From DATFQE01 sp963738205 (GTDB lineage Bacteria > Actinomycetota > Thermoleophilia > Gaiellales > Gaiellaceae), in assembly GCA_963738205.1 (NCBI GenBank), contig CAVTVQ010000009.1, forward strand, positions 124,001 to 188,000: DNA of 64,000 nucleotides, in the 5' to 3' direction. Position numbers and translations under genes: made by a program. This document shows, piece after piece, positions 42,851 to 52,234 of the stretch. The number at the start of each line of letters is the position of its first letter. Position 1 is the first letter of the stretch. The notes beneath the pieces are model-generated. The model saw nothing but the letters and a program-made list of their open reading frames with translations. It did not search any database and was not told the DNA's origin.

Positions 42851-44218
42851 TTGAGCGACGCCTTCGACGAGCGCTACGACGAGGGCATCCTCGAGGAGCT
42901 TCCGGTCACCGAGACGCCCGGTACTCGCGCGCCGCCGAGGAAGCCGTTCGCGCTCCGTGGGACGATCATCACGCCCGACACGAAGCTCGACGACGGCTAC
43001 GTCGTCGTCGACGCCGGGAAGATCGTGTCCGTCGGCAAGACCCGCCCGCAGGGTGTGGACGTGCTCGAGACGGACGGCGTGATCATGCCCGGCCTGATCG
43101 ACCTGCACGGGCACCCGGAGTACAACGTGTTCGCGGCCTGGGAGCCCCCGAGGGAGTACGTCAACCGGTACGCCTGGCGTGGGAGCAAGGAGTACAAGCT
43201 GATCGTCAAGGAGCCGTGGGCCAAGCTCACGGGCGCGCCCGAGTCGCTGCTCCGTGAGCTGACGCGCTACGCGGAGGTGCGGGCGCTCGTCGGCGGCGTC
43301 ACCGCGATCCAGGGCGCCAGCGCGAAGTACCCGGGCAAGGACGAGGCGCTCGTCCGCAACGTCGACCTGCCGATCTTCGGCCGCCACAAGGCCCGGTCGG
43401 CGATCGACCTCGATCGCATCGATGCCGCCCGGCGGAAGAGCCTGCGCACCCAGATCGACGAAGGGAAGATCGACGCCTTCTACATCCACCTGGCCGAGGG
43501 CAAGCCGGACAACGAGCGCTCACGCGGCGAGTTCAAGGACCTCGTGGACGCGAACCTCCTGACGACGTCGACCGTGATCATCCACGGCACCGCGCTCAGC
43601 GACGAGAGCCTCGGCGACCTGAAGGACGCCGGCGGCAAGCTCGTCTGGTCGCCGCAGAGCAACCTCCGCCTCTACCGCCAGACCACGCCGGCAGCGAAGG
43701 CGTTCCAGCTCGGCATCCCGATGGGCCTGGGCGCTGACTGGCTGCCGAGCGGCAGCCAGAGCCTGCTCGCGGAGCTCGACGTCGCGCGCCGCACGCTGGC
43801 GCTCCAGGGCGCGGCCGGCCAGGAGGTCGACCGCAAGCTCGTCCGCATGGTGACCTCGGAGGGCGCCGAGGTCGCCGGGCTGGGAAACGAGCTCGGCCGG
43901 CTCGCCGAGGGCCGCGTCGCCGACGTCCTCGTGCTCGAGCGCCGCCACGACGACCCCTGGGAGAACGTGCTGGCCGCCAACCCGTCCTGGGTCGAGCTCG
44001 TCACGATCGGCGGCGACCTCGCCTACGGTCGCGCCGACTGGGTGGGCAAGCTCGCGGACGACACGGCCTATGAGCCGCAGGTCGCTTGGGGCAAGCAGAT
44101 GGTGCTCGACACGAGCTTCACGGCCGCACAGGCCTTGCCCGACGGTCGGCCGAACCTGAACCAGATCAGGGAGAAGCTGCTCGCCCGCTTCCCGCAAACC
44201 GGACCGATCTTCGCCTAA
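42851..44218 (+). CDS. Amidohydrolase (ATZ/TRZ-like metal-dependent hydrolase)
   Basis: 455 aa from TTG 42851. The composite beta segment FALRGTIITPDTKLDDGYVVVDAGKIVSVG precedes the metal motif PGLIDLHGHPEYN (HxH). Further ligands fit His in FYIHLAEG, His in IIHGTALSDESL and Asp in GLGADWLPSGSQSLL. The pattern matches the cytosine-deaminase/triazine-hydrolase branch with a single metal. Substrate unknown. First of three closely spaced genes with the phosphoesterase at 44228 and the membrane protein at 45594. Confidence 0.92.
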   Translation: MSDAFDERYDEGILEELPVTETPGTRAPPRKPFALRGTIITPDTKLDDGYVVVDAGKIVSVGKTRPQGVDVLETDGVIMPGLIDLHGHPEYNVFAAWEPPREYVNRYAWRGSKEYKLIVKEPWAKLTGAPESLLRELTRYAEVRALVGGVTAIQGASAKYPGKDEALVRNVDLPIFGRHKARSAIDLDRIDAARRKSLRTQIDEGKIDAFYIHLAEGKPDNERSRGEFKDLVDANLLTTSTVIIHGTALSDESLGDLKDAGGKLVWSPQSNLRLYRQTTPAAKAFQLGIPMGLGADWLPSGSQSLLAELDVARRTLALQGAAGQEVDRKLVRMVTSEGAEVAGLGNELGRLAEGRVADVLVLERRHDDPWENVLAANPSWVELVTIGGDLAYGRADWVGKLADDTAYEPQVAWGKQMVLDTSFTAAQALPDGRPNLNQIREKLLARFPQTGPIFA

Positions 44219-44227
44219 GGAGGCCCG

Positions 44228-45592
44228 ATGGCGCCGCCGCGTATCAAGCCCGCCCCGGATCCGACGATCGACAACCTCAAGCGGGTCGACCATATCGTCG
44301 TGCTGCTGCTCGAGAACCGGTCGTTCGACCACCTGCTCGGCTACCTGAAGCTCGAAGCCGGCCTGCCGATAGACGGCCTCGACGCGTCGATGTCGAACAC
44401 CCACGCGGGCAAGACGTACAAGGTGCACCACCTCGGGAACACCAAGCTGACGAAGGACCAGGACCCCGGCCACAGCGGTTCGGACGTCAAGGAGCAGGTC
44501 GCGAACGCGATGGGCGGCTTCGTCTCGAACTACGCGAAGCACAACCCGAAGGATCCGAACCCGGGCACGGTGATGGGCTACTACAACGGCACCGACCTCC
44601 CCGTGTACGACCACCTCGCTCGCGAGTACGCCGTCTGCGACCGCTGGTTCTGCTCCGTGCCGGGCGCTACCTGGCCGAACCGCCTCTACGCCGTCTGCGG
44701 CAAGGCGGCCGGAAGCAAGGACAACAAGAGCCAGCCCCTCTACTCGGTGCCGTCGTTCGTGCGTGAGCTCGAGCGCTCGAAGGTGTCGTGGAAGTGGTAT
44801 GCGCACGAGTACGTCGCCACGCTGCGGCTGACCGACGACAAGTACCGGCTCAGCCTGTCCACGAGCAACTTCCGCTACTTCGACCGCCGGACGGCGATCC
44901 TCGGGAGGAGCTTCCTCGAGCACGCCGCTTCGGGGAACCTCGGCTCGGTCACCTGGATCGATCCGAACTTCGTCGACTTCGACCTGCTCGGCCCGGCGGG
45001 CTCCAATGACGACCACCCGCCCTCGGACCTCAAAGCCGGCCAGGATCTCGTCCTCAAGCTCTACACGGCGCTGACGAGCAGCAAGAAGTGGTCGAAGACG
45101 ATGCTCGTGATCACCTACGACGAGCACGGTGGCTTCTTCGACCACGTGCCGCCGCCGGCGGCCGCCGACGACAGCGCCGCGTTCCGCTCCTACGGGCCGC
45201 GCGTGCCGGCCCTGGTCGTGTCGCCCTTGATCCCGCGTGGAGTGATCTCGAGCGAGATCTACGACCACACGTCGCTGATCAAGACGATCCTGCTGCGGTT
45301 CTGCCGCAAGGCGGACGGCTCGATCCCGAACCTCGGCGCCCGCGTCGCAAACGCCAACCACCTCGGCGGCCTGCTGACGCTGAAGACGGCGAGGCCGGCG
45401 CCGAAGGCGACGTCGCTGAGGCCGTTGATCACGCTCAACGCCCAGTGGTACGGCGACGAGCTGGCCGACAAGCTGCTGACCCAGGCCGAGGGAGGAGCCC
45501 CACGCGAGATCGAGCTCAACGAGCTGCAAGAGGGCTTCCTCAAGGCCAAGGACAAGCTGCGCCGCGAGGGCCTGCCGGGCGGGATGCCCTGA
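44228..45592 (+). CDS. Phosphoesterase-family protein (bacterial phospholipase C / acid phosphatase type)
   Basis: 454 aa; ATG 44228 follows AAGGAGG. Metal and nucleophile motifs: HIVVLLLENRSFDHLLGYL at residues 22-40 and ITYDEHGGFFDHVPPP near 295; YDHTSLIKTILLRFC near 345. These define the AcpA/PlcC superfamily. There is no signal peptide, whereas most relatives are exported, so it may act in the cytoplasm or leave by another route. It sits 9 bp after the amidohydrolase and 1 bp before the membrane-protein gene. Confidence 0.92.
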   Translation: MAPPRIKPAPDPTIDNLKRVDHIVVLLLENRSFDHLLGYLKLEAGLPIDGLDASMSNTHAGKTYKVHHLGNTKLTKDQDPGHSGSDVKEQVANAMGGFVSNYAKHNPKDPNPGTVMGYYNGTDLPVYDHLAREYAVCDRWFCSVPGATWPNRLYAVCGKAAGSKDNKSQPLYSVPSFVRELERSKVSWKWYAHEYVATLRLTDDKYRLSLSTSNFRYFDRRTAILGRSFLEHAASGNLGSVTWIDPNFVDFDLLGPAGSNDDHPPSDLKAGQDLVLKLYTALTSSKKWSKTMLVITYDEHGGFFDHVPPPAAADDSAAFRSYGPRVPALVVSPLIPRGVISSEIYDHTSLIKTILLRFCRKADGSIPNLGARVANANHLGGLLTLKTARPAPKATSLRPLITLNAQWYGDELADKLLTQAEGGAPREIELNELQEGFLKAKDKLRREGLPGGMP

Positions 45593-45593
45593 G

Positions 45594-46700
45594 ATGGCCA
45601 CGCCCGTCCTGCACCCCCGCCGGGAGGCGGAGTACGTCGAGCCGCGTGCCGAGGCAAGGCGCCATGTCGGCCCCGTTTCGTTCCCCGAGCTGGTCTGGGC
45701 GCACTTCCTCTGGCAGCGGGAAGTGCACGAGCAGGGGATCCTGCACGGCGAGGCGGAACGGGACTACCAGCAGTTGCTGAGGGGGTTCGAGCGCGCGAAC
45801 GGTCAGATCCAGCGCGCGTACTGGTGCACGCGCGAAGCCTCCGCGGTCGCGATCACCGCGCAGCGCCCGTACGGGAAGCTCGGCGAGACGCTGCGGCTGC
45901 ACCCGGTCGTCCGCTTCCACACGGTCACGAACTGGGTCACGCGCGAACAGCCGGAGATCTCGGACCTGCTCCACCGCTGCGAGGCGATGTCCGTGAAGTT
46001 CACCGAGCTGCTGCGACATGGGACGCAGCAGATCGCGATGGAGTGGCTCCTCGCCATCGCGGCCCATCTGCTCGGATTCGTGGACGCTGCGGACGCCCGC
46101 TCCAGGGCGGAGACGAAGGCGATGGTGGAGTCGACCGAGGAGGAGCTCGCCGAGCTCCAGTCGTACTACGAGCGCGCCGGCGAGGAGACCGGCCGGATCG
46201 TCTACTTCTGGGGGATGATGATCGGGCTGGCGGCGCTGGGCGTGCTGGGCGCCGTCGGGGCCGGGCTGCTCTACAAGATCGACGCGCTCAACTGGCATGC
46301 GGCCGCGACCCAGAACCTCTACGTGTCGTACACGATGGGCGCCGTCGGCGCGATCGTCAGCGTGCTCTCGCGTATGGCCTCCGGCAGGGCCGAGAAGTTC
46401 AAGGTCGACTTCGAGGTCGGCCGGGCGCCGATCAGACGCATCGCGAGCTTTCGCCCGTTCCTCGGCGCCGTGTTCGCGCTCGTCCTCTACTTCGCGCTGC
46501 TCGGCGATCTCGTCCAGCTCGGGACGGAGAGGGACGGCCAGGAGCCGCTCGAGTACTACGCGGTGCTGTCGTTCTTCGCGGGCTTCAGCGAGCGCTGGGT
46601 GCGAGGCGTGCTCGCCCCGGTGGGGTCGCTCGCCGGCGGCGACCCCGAGCCTGCGCCGATGCCTGCAGCGCAGCAAACGCAGGAGGCGCCACCCGGCTAG
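45594..46700 (+). CDS. Membrane protein of unknown function (368 aa)
   Basis: ATG 45594 directly follows the phosphoesterase stop. A long soluble helical N-terminal region (about 200 residues) is followed by membrane helices FWGMMIGLAALGVLGAVGAGLL, YTMGAVGAIVSVLSRM and FLGAVFALVLYFALLG, then YYAVLSFFAGFSERWVRGVLAPV and a Pro/Ala tail. The AGFSERW end is seen in other uncharacterised membrane proteins. Coiled-coil potential near residue 180 (ESTEEELAELQSYYERAGEE). Probably the membrane partner of the two preceding hydrolases. Confidence 0.8.
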   Translation: MATPVLHPRREAEYVEPRAEARRHVGPVSFPELVWAHFLWQREVHEQGILHGEAERDYQQLLRGFERANGQIQRAYWCTREASAVAITAQRPYGKLGETLRLHPVVRFHTVTNWVTREQPEISDLLHRCEAMSVKFTELLRHGTQQIAMEWLLAIAAHLLGFVDAADARSRAETKAMVESTEEELAELQSYYERAGEETGRIVYFWGMMIGLAALGVLGAVGAGLLYKIDALNWHAAATQNLYVSYTMGAVGAIVSVLSRMASGRAEKFKVDFEVGRAPIRRIASFRPFLGAVFALVLYFALLGDLVQLGTERDGQEPLEYYAVLSFFAGFSERWVRGVLAPVGSLAGGDPEPAPMPAAQQTQEAPPG

Positions 46701-46740
46701 CCGCCACCGGCCTGGGCGAACGCTACATTCCGCACCGCTC

Positions 46741-47997
46741 GTGACCCGCGCGTTGACAGCGATGCTCGTCCTCTCCGTGCTCGTCGCCGCGCAGGCCGCG
46801 GAGGCGGCGACGTCGCGGGTCGACGCGCAGGGCACGGTCAGGCTCGACGGGCGCAAGGTCTTCCCGATCGTCCTCTCGAAAGGGCCCGAGCGTGGCGGGA
46901 CGACGCCTGCGGGCGGGGACGCGCTCGCCGAGGTCGCGTCCGCGGGCGTCAACGTCCTCCGCGTCGGGCCCGGCGTCGGGACGTGGACCTCGAAGGACAT
47001 CGCCGAGACGATCGCCTGGAACCGCGACGCAGCTGAGCGCGGCCTCTACACCTGGGTGAACCTGTCGTCGCTCAGCCGCGCCCGTCCCGGAACCTGGCGG
47101 GCCGCGCTGCTGCGCACCGTGATCGCAGCGCTCGAGCGCGACCCGTCCGCGAGCGCCCTGGCGCTGTGGAAGGGCGCCGACGAGCCGTGGCGGTACCGGA
47201 CGACGATTCCGTCATTGCGCTTCGCCTACTGCGTCGCCACCTCACGCGGCGACCGGCGCTGGTGCGAGGGCAAGCGGCCCGCCGACTCCGACCACCTGTG
47301 GGTGACCGTCCAGCCGGCGCGCGGCAGCGGGCCCGAGCTCGCCCGCTACAGCCGCGTGACCGACGTGCACGGCGTCAACCACTATCCGGTCTCGCTCGGC
47401 AACCCCGACCCGAACCTGCACGAGGTCGGGCGCTGGACCGACATCCTCGCCTGGGCGACGCCGAACCGCGCGGTCTGGACGACGCTCGGCGTCTGCTGGC
47501 GCTGGAGCTACGACGGCTTCGGCAACTACGCGCTGCCGTCGAGGCGCGAGCAGCGGTACATGATCTACGACGCGATCCTCAACGGCGCGCGCAGCCTGGC
47601 GTTCTACGGCGCGAACCTCCCACAGTGCTGGGACGCCGTCGATGCGGCCTACAAGTGGAACTGGACGTATTGGGAGGACGTGCTCGGCCCGCTCGTCCGC
47701 GAGATCGGCGCCATCAGCCCGATCGCGCCGGCGCTCGTCAACCCGGCCACCACACAGGTGCTGGCGACGAGCGACCCGAGCGTCCAGGCGATCAGCAGAC
47801 GCGGCGCCGGAGGCGACCTGTGGGTGATCGCGGCGCGGAGCGGCGAGGGCACGCAGCCGGTCACGATCGGCGGCCTTCCGGCGTCGGCGGCGACAGGCGA
47901 GGTCTACACCGAGAACCGCGTCGCGGTTCGGTCCGGCGGGACGCTCACGGACACGTTCGGCCGCTGGGATGTGCACGTCTACCGCTTCGGCGGCTAA
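46741..47997 (+). CDS. Secreted glycosidase-like (TIM-barrel) protein, short paralogue
   Basis: 418 aa from GTG 46741; signal peptide TRALTAMLVLSVLVAAQAAEAA. Barrel-like sequence with RLDGRKVFPIVLSKGPERG, ALALWKGADEPW (acidic pair in a strand-4-like place), DSDHLWVTVQP, VTDVHGVNHYPV, MIYDAILNGARSLAFYGANL, and a C-terminal beta segment ending FGRWDVHVYRFGG. Strongly alike to 61666-63330 throughout. Resembles clan GH-A hydrolases, but catalytic residues are not established. Confidence 0.8.
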   Translation: MTRALTAMLVLSVLVAAQAAEAATSRVDAQGTVRLDGRKVFPIVLSKGPERGGTTPAGGDALAEVASAGVNVLRVGPGVGTWTSKDIAETIAWNRDAAERGLYTWVNLSSLSRARPGTWRAALLRTVIAALERDPSASALALWKGADEPWRYRTTIPSLRFAYCVATSRGDRRWCEGKRPADSDHLWVTVQPARGSGPELARYSRVTDVHGVNHYPVSLGNPDPNLHEVGRWTDILAWATPNRAVWTTLGVCWRWSYDGFGNYALPSRREQRYMIYDAILNGARSLAFYGANLPQCWDAVDAAYKWNWTYWEDVLGPLVREIGAISPIAPALVNPATTQVLATSDPSVQAISRRGAGGDLWVIAARSGEGTQPVTIGGLPASAATGEVYTENRVAVRSGGTLTDTFGRWDVHVYRFGG

Positions 47998-48027
47998 CTC
48001 GCCTCCTGCGGAGCGGTCCTACTCCAC

Positions 48028-48849
48028 ATGGACGCAGGCTTCGCCGCGGTGACCGAGGACGAGGGCGTCCACGTCACCACGGCGGACGTCGACGGCTTGA
48101 CCGTCTCCGAGCTCGGGTTCCCGCCGAATTACGTGCAGGCCCCGTTCGAGCCGGAGCTGCCGTACCTCGCACTAGTCCTCGACGGCAGCTTGGAGAAGAC
48201 CTTCCCGCTGCGCACCCTCCACTTCGCCAGCGCGTCCGCGCTGACGATGCCGGCGGGGGCGCGGCACGGCGCCCGCTTCGGGTCGAGCGGAGCACGCATC
48301 CTGATCGTCAAGCCTCGAGATGCTTCGAGCCCGGTCGCCGACTGTCTGCGGCGGTTCGTGCCGCTGCACGGTCGTGGCTTCAGCTGGCTGGCCTGTCGAC
48401 TCGCCGGCGAGCTGCGAGCGTCGGACGCCGCCGCGCCGCTCGCGGCCGCGGGGCTCGCGCTGCAGCTCCTCGCCGCCGCCGGCCGCGAGATCGCGAGTCG
48501 GGGCCGGCCTGGGCGGCCGCCCGCCTGGCTGCGCTCGGCGGAGGAACTGCTCCGCGCCCGGCCCGGACGGTGCCTGGGCCTAGGTGAGCTCGCCACGACC
48601 GTCGACGTCCATCCGGCTCACCTCGCCCGGGCGTTCCGCGCACGGCACGGCGTGTCGGTTGGCGAGTACGGACGGCGAGTGAGGCTCGCCTGGGCGGCGT
48701 CGGAAGTCGCCGGCGGCGACCGGCCGCTGGCCGAGATCGCCGCGGAGGCCGGTTTCGCTGACCAGAGCCACTTCACCCGCCTCTTCCGGCGCTACGTGGG
48801 AACGACGCCCGCGCGCTACCGCGCGGAGACGCGGCACGTTCCAAGCTAG
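48028..48849 (+). CDS. AraC-family transcriptional regulator
   Basis: 273 aa from ATG 48028. The N-terminal cupin-like part (LPYLALVLDGSLEKTF; ALTMPAGARHGARFG) likely binds a ligand. The C-terminal double HTH is LGLGELATTVDVHPAHLARAFRARHGVSVGEY and PLAEIAAEAGFADQSHFTRLFRRYVGTTPARYR, the usual AraC signature. Targets unknown; nearby genes are a secreted glycosidase-like protein and a small secreted protein. Confidence 0.93.
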   Translation: MDAGFAAVTEDEGVHVTTADVDGLTVSELGFPPNYVQAPFEPELPYLALVLDGSLEKTFPLRTLHFASASALTMPAGARHGARFGSSGARILIVKPRDASSPVADCLRRFVPLHGRGFSWLACRLAGELRASDAAAPLAAAGLALQLLAAAGREIASRGRPGRPPAWLRSAEELLRARPGRCLGLGELATTVDVHPAHLARAFRARHGVSVGEYGRRVRLAWAASEVAGGDRPLAEIAAEAGFADQSHFTRLFRRYVGTTPARYRAETRHVPS

Positions 48850-48919
48850 AGCGGCGCGTTCAAGACACCAGCCGGGCCGGCGCCGGATGGTGGAGCTCCC
48901 ACTCCAAGGAGGAGCCTCC

Positions 48920-49441
48920 ATGCGCGTCCGAAGCATCGTGCTCGCAGCCGCGGTCCTGGGACTGCTGGCCGTCCCGGTGGCGGCCGCCCACGACTCCGAT
49001 ACGGCCGTCGTCGGGAAGACCAAAGGGGACGTCGAGTGGACGATCCCGCCGGACCTGTTCGGGGCCGAGGTCGGCAACGACCTGGCGTTCAAGGCCCATA
49101 AGCACGCCGACGGCAGCGCCAGCGGGTGGATCCATTACGTCCAGACTTTCCAAGGTGAGACGTTCGCGTTCGAGATCGACGTCACGTGCCTCGAGTTCTA
49201 CGACGGCAACCGCGCCAAGCTCGGCGGCGTGATCACCCGGAGCAACGACCCGACGCTGCCGGCGGGCCAGTACGGCTGGTTCCAGGCGTTCGACCTCGGC
49301 AAGGGCAGCAAGGACGCAGCGGACCGCTCGAGTCTGCTCGGCTTCGGCATCGAGGCGGCCAACGAAGCGTTCTGCAACAGCCCCAACCTGCCGCGGTTCG
49401 GGCCCTGGGACGTTCAGGGAGACATCAAGGTCAGGCCGTAG
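48920..49441 (+). CDS. Small secreted protein of unknown function
   Basis: 173 aa; ATG 48920 is placed just after AAGGAGGAG and begins a signal peptide (MRVRSIVLAAAVLGLLAVPVAAA). Mature sequence has KAHKHADGSASGWIHYVQTF, EIDVTCLEFYDGNRAKLGGVITRS and a Cys near the end (AFCNS). The arrangement (HADGSASG; V-T-C-L; A-x-x-GG-x-I) recalls a family of exported beta-sandwich proteins common in actinobacteria without assigned function. Confidence 0.8.
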   Translation: MRVRSIVLAAAVLGLLAVPVAAAHDSDTAVVGKTKGDVEWTIPPDLFGAEVGNDLAFKAHKHADGSASGWIHYVQTFQGETFAFEIDVTCLEFYDGNRAKLGGVITRSNDPTLPAGQYGWFQAFDLGKGSKDAADRSSLLGFGIEAANEAFCNSPNLPRFGPWDVQGDIKVRP

Positions 49442-49504
49442 TCACCGGACCGTAGGGCGGCCGCCGACCCAGGTTGCCGCCCTGCGGCTATCGTCGGCAG
49501 GGAG

Positions 49505-49933
49505 ATGGCCGCATCGCCTCGCTCCGAGGCTCGCGAATACGCCACCGACGAGGTCGTCGTCGAGTGGAGACCGCACCTGTGCTTCCACTCCCGTAACTGC
49601 ATGCGTGCGCTCCCGGCCGTTTTCGACGCCGAGCGGCGACCCTGGGTCGACCCGTCCGCCGCCGGCGCCGACGAGGTGGAGGCGGCCGTCGACCGCTGCC
49701 CGTCGGGTGCGCTGAGGCTGCGGCGGCTGGACGGCCGTGCGAAGCCCGCGCCGACCGAGGTCGAGGTCACCGCGATGCCCAACGGCCCACTGCTCCTGCG
49801 CGGCCCGATCCGGATCGCGCAGCCCGACGGCTCGGTCGACGAAGTGCCGCGAGCCGCGTTCTGCCGTTGCGGCAACTCCAAGAACAAGCCGTTCTGCGAC
49901 GGCAGCCACGTGGCGGCGGGTTTCCGCTCGTGA
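49505..49933 (+). CDS. Iron-sulfur protein: divergent 4Fe-4S domain plus CDGSH domain
   Basis: 142 aa from ATG 49505. The N-terminal half has WRPHLCFHSRNCMRALPAVFD and later VDRCPSGALRLR, the pattern of the Fer4_19 mono-cluster domain. The C-terminal half is a CDGSH zinc-finger-like domain: FCRCGNSKNKPFCDGSH, which holds a 2Fe-2S cluster with three Cys and one His. Electron-transfer or sensing role, partner unknown. Overlaps the next gene by GTGA. Confidence 0.93.
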   Translation: MAASPRSEAREYATDEVVVEWRPHLCFHSRNCMRALPAVFDAERRPWVDPSAAGADEVEAAVDRCPSGALRLRRLDGRAKPAPTEVEVTAMPNGPLLLRGPIRIAQPDGSVDEVPRAAFCRCGNSKNKPFCDGSHVAAGFRS

Positions 49934-50235
49934 GCGACGTCGAAGTCGACGTCGAGGTCGTCGACAACCCGGAGCGCAGCCGCTTCGAGGCCCGAATCGA
50001 CGACACGGTCGCCGGCGTGATCGTCTACCGCGAGCGGCCGGAGAACCGTCTCGTCCTGCTCCACACGGAGGTAGACGAGGCGTTCGAGGGCAAGGGCGTC
50101 GGCAGCCGGCTCGCGCAGGGCGCACTCGAGCACGCCCGGAGTCGCGGCCTCACGATCGTGCCGCTCTGCCCGTTCGTCTCGGCCTATCTCGAGCGCCACC
50201 CCGAGTACGCCGATCTCGTCGCGCCCGCGCGCTGA
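49930..50235 (+). CDS. GNAT family N-acetyltransferase (YjdJ-like)
   Basis: 101 aa from GTG 49930, coupled to the CDGSH gene. Short GCN5 domain: GVIVYRERPENRLVLLHTEVDEAFEGKGVGSRLAQGALEHARSRG with the acetyl-CoA loop EGKGVGSRL, and IVPLCPFVSAYLERHPEYADLV at the end. This is the minimal YjdJ/GTLF3 type. Substrate unknown. The pairing of CDGSH and short GNAT genes suggests a shared role. Confidence 0.92.
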   Translation: MSDVEVDVEVVDNPERSRFEARIDDTVAGVIVYRERPENRLVLLHTEVDEAFEGKGVGSRLAQGALEHARSRGLTIVPLCPFVSAYLERHPEYADLVAPAR

Positions 50236-50306
50236 CGCCGCACTCACCAGTTTTTCACCGCTTCGCTAGCGCGTTTGCAGAGGCGGTGGGCCGTCTGCCC
50301 GGCGGC

Positions 50307-51449
50307 TCACCGCCCCACAGCGGCCGCGAGTGCGGCGACGGCGGCTTCCAGCTGGTCGTCGGTGAGGTACGGCGCCGGGCCGAGCCTGAGATAGCGGCCG
50401 CGGCTGTCGGTCAGGACGCCCTGGTCGGCGAGCCGGCGACTGATCTCCTCGGCGCCGTCCAGCTGGAGCACGACGAAGCCGCCGTAGGGCTCACGATCGC
50501 CGGGAACGGGAAGCCCGGCCCGGTCGAGCGCCCCCGCGAGCAGCGTCGTCTGGCGGAGGTACGACTCACGCAGCCGCTCGGGGGTCAGGTCGTGCGCCTC
50601 GAAGAAGTCGAAGACGCGCGCGGCCCGGTAGTGGCTCGTCGGGTCGTAGGTCGAGCCGGCGAAGCGGGCCGCGCCCTGCGGATAGGCCACCGTGCCGGGA
50701 GCCTTCTCGGCTGCGAGCTCCTCGAACTCCGCGTACCAGCCGGTGATCGCGGGCCGCAGCTCGTCGGCCTGCGGCGGCAGGCGAAGGAAGCAGTTGCCCT
50801 CGCCGAGCTGCAGGTACTTGTAGCCGCCGCCGACGACCCACGTTGCCTCGGACGGGAGCTCGAACGGCAAGGCCCCGAGGGCGTGGTAGGCATCGACGAG
50901 CAGCTCGGCTCCGGCGGCCTGAGTCGCCTGAGCAAGCTCGGAGAGGCCGGGCACGATCCGCGCGGTCTCGAAGAGGACGGCCGAGACGAGCACCGCGCTC
51001 GTGCGGTCGTCGAGCTCCGCGGCCAGCCGCTCGGCCAGCGTGTCGGCGGGCTCGGCCGGGAGGCGGACGATGTCGAGGCCCGCCTCGTCGAGCCGCGCGA
51101 GCTGGCGTCGCAGCGTGTGGAACTCGCCGTCGCTCGTGAGCAGGCGCGGACGGCGTCGCAGATCGAGCGCCGACAGGAAGCGCAGGACGAGGTCGTGCGT
51201 GTTCTGGCCCAGCGCGATCGGGCCGCCCGGCTCGCCGACCAGCCGCCCGAAGCCCACGCGCACGCGGTCGGCCTTCGCAAACGCGCGATCCCACTTCTCG
51301 TCCACCGCGAGCGCGGCGTCGTCGAATGCCTCGACGACGCCTTCGCGTGCCACATCGGGCCAGGCTTGATGCGAGTGGCCGGTGAGCAGCAGGCGCTCCG
51401 ATACGCGGAACGCCGAGTAGTGCGGCGCCAGCTCTTCGGCGCGGATCAA
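50307..51449 (-). CDS. kynU: Kynureninase (class V aminotransferase fold)
   Basis: 380 aa from TTG 51449, which overlaps the TGA of the dioxygenase gene (TTGA). PLP enzyme with VDAYHALGALPFEL (Asp contacting the PLP ring) and the Schiff-base Lys in WVVGGGYKYLQLGEGN. Cleaves kynurenine to anthranilate and alanine. Last gene of the eight-gene operon; placement directly after tryptophan 2,3-dioxygenase supports the assignment over other class V enzymes. Confidence 0.88.
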   Translation of the reverse strand: MIRAEELAPHYSAFRVSERLLLTGHSHQAWPDVAREGVVEAFDDAALAVDEKWDRAFAKADRVRVGFGRLVGEPGGPIALGQNTHDLVLRFLSALDLRRRPRLLTSDGEFHTLRRQLARLDEAGLDIVRLPAEPADTLAERLAAELDDRTSAVLVSAVLFETARIVPGLSELAQATQAAGAELLVDAYHALGALPFELPSEATWVVGGGYKYLQLGEGNCFLRLPPQADELRPAITGWYAEFEELAAEKAPGTVAYPQGAARFAGSTYDPTSHYRAARVFDFFEAHDLTPERLRESYLRQTTLLAGALDRAGLPVPGDREPYGGFVVLQLDGAEEISRRLADQGVLTDSRGRYLRLGPAPYLTDDQLEAAVAALAAAVGR

Positions 51450-52234
51450 AGCTCCGCGCGGACGGTCCAGAGATCCGGGAAGAACGGCTTGTGCAGCGTT
51501 TCGCGCAGGTAGGCCGCGCCCGGAGAGCCGCCCGTGCCCGGCCGCGATCCGATCGTCCGCTCGACCATCTTGACGTGGTGGTAGCGCCACTCCATCAGGC
51601 CTTCGTCGAAGTCGACCATGCGCTCGGCGAGCCCAGCGGGGGCGCCGTCGTCGCGGTACACCTGAAGCAGCGCGCGCTGCACGCCCTCGGACGCGGCCAC
51701 CGGCTGGGTCACGTCGCGCTCCAGGACCCCGGCCGGGATCTCGTACCCCTTCGCGGCCAGATAACGGAGGAAAGAGTCGTAGACGGACGGCCGCGTCATC
51801 GCTGCCCGCACGCGATCGTGGTCGACAGTCCCCTCGTGATAGGCGCCGAGAACGCCGGGGTCGCGGCGGCCCAGGATCGCCTCCAGCTCGCGGAACTGCC
51901 CGGACTGGAAGCCCGACGCGGACTCCAGCCGCTCCCGGAACGCGAGGAACTGCACCGGCGTCATCGTCTCGATCACGTCCAGCTGTGCCACGACGAGCTT
52001 GAGGATCGTGAGGATCCGCTTGAACGTCGCCGAGACGCGCGCTTCGTTGCCCTCCTCGAGCTTCCGCTGTAGGTAGCCGAGCTCGTGGATGAGCTGCTTG
52101 AACCAGAGCTCGTACACCTGGTGGACGACGATGAACAGGATCTCGTCGTGCTCCTCGGAGCGCGGCCGCTGAGCGCCGAGGATCTCCTCGAGCGCGAGGT
52201 AGGACGTGTACGTCAGCGACTTGTCCTGGCTCAT
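51446..52234 (-). CDS. kynA: Tryptophan 2,3-dioxygenase
   Basis: 262 aa from ATG 52234, overlapping the acyl-CoA dehydrogenase stop (ATGA). TDO signature FIVVHQVYELWFKQLIHEL with the substrate-side His, FLAFRERLESASGFQSGQFRELE with the carboxylate-binding Arg, and EWRYHHVKMVERTIGSRPGTGGSPGAAYL containing the heme-ligand His. Converts tryptophan to N-formylkynurenine using heme and O2. Length close to the bacterial norm of about 280. Confidence 0.97.
   Translation of the reverse strand: MSQDKSLTYTSYLALEEILGAQRPRSEEHDEILFIVVHQVYELWFKQLIHELGYLQRKLEEGNEARVSATFKRILTILKLVVAQLDVIETMTPVQFLAFRERLESASGFQSGQFRELEAILGRRDPGVLGAYHEGTVDHDRVRAAMTRPSVYDSFLRYLAAKGYEIPAGVLERDVTQPVAASEGVQRALLQVYRDDGAPAGLAERMVDFDEGLMEWRYHHVKMVERTIGSRPGTGGSPGAAYLRETLHKPFFPDLWTVRAEL

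Noticed and set aside
43520..47000. Long minus-strand frames across the amidohydrolase, phosphoesterase and membrane-protein genes
   Set aside because: Shadow frames; the plus-strand proteins have recognisable motifs and ribosome-binding sites.
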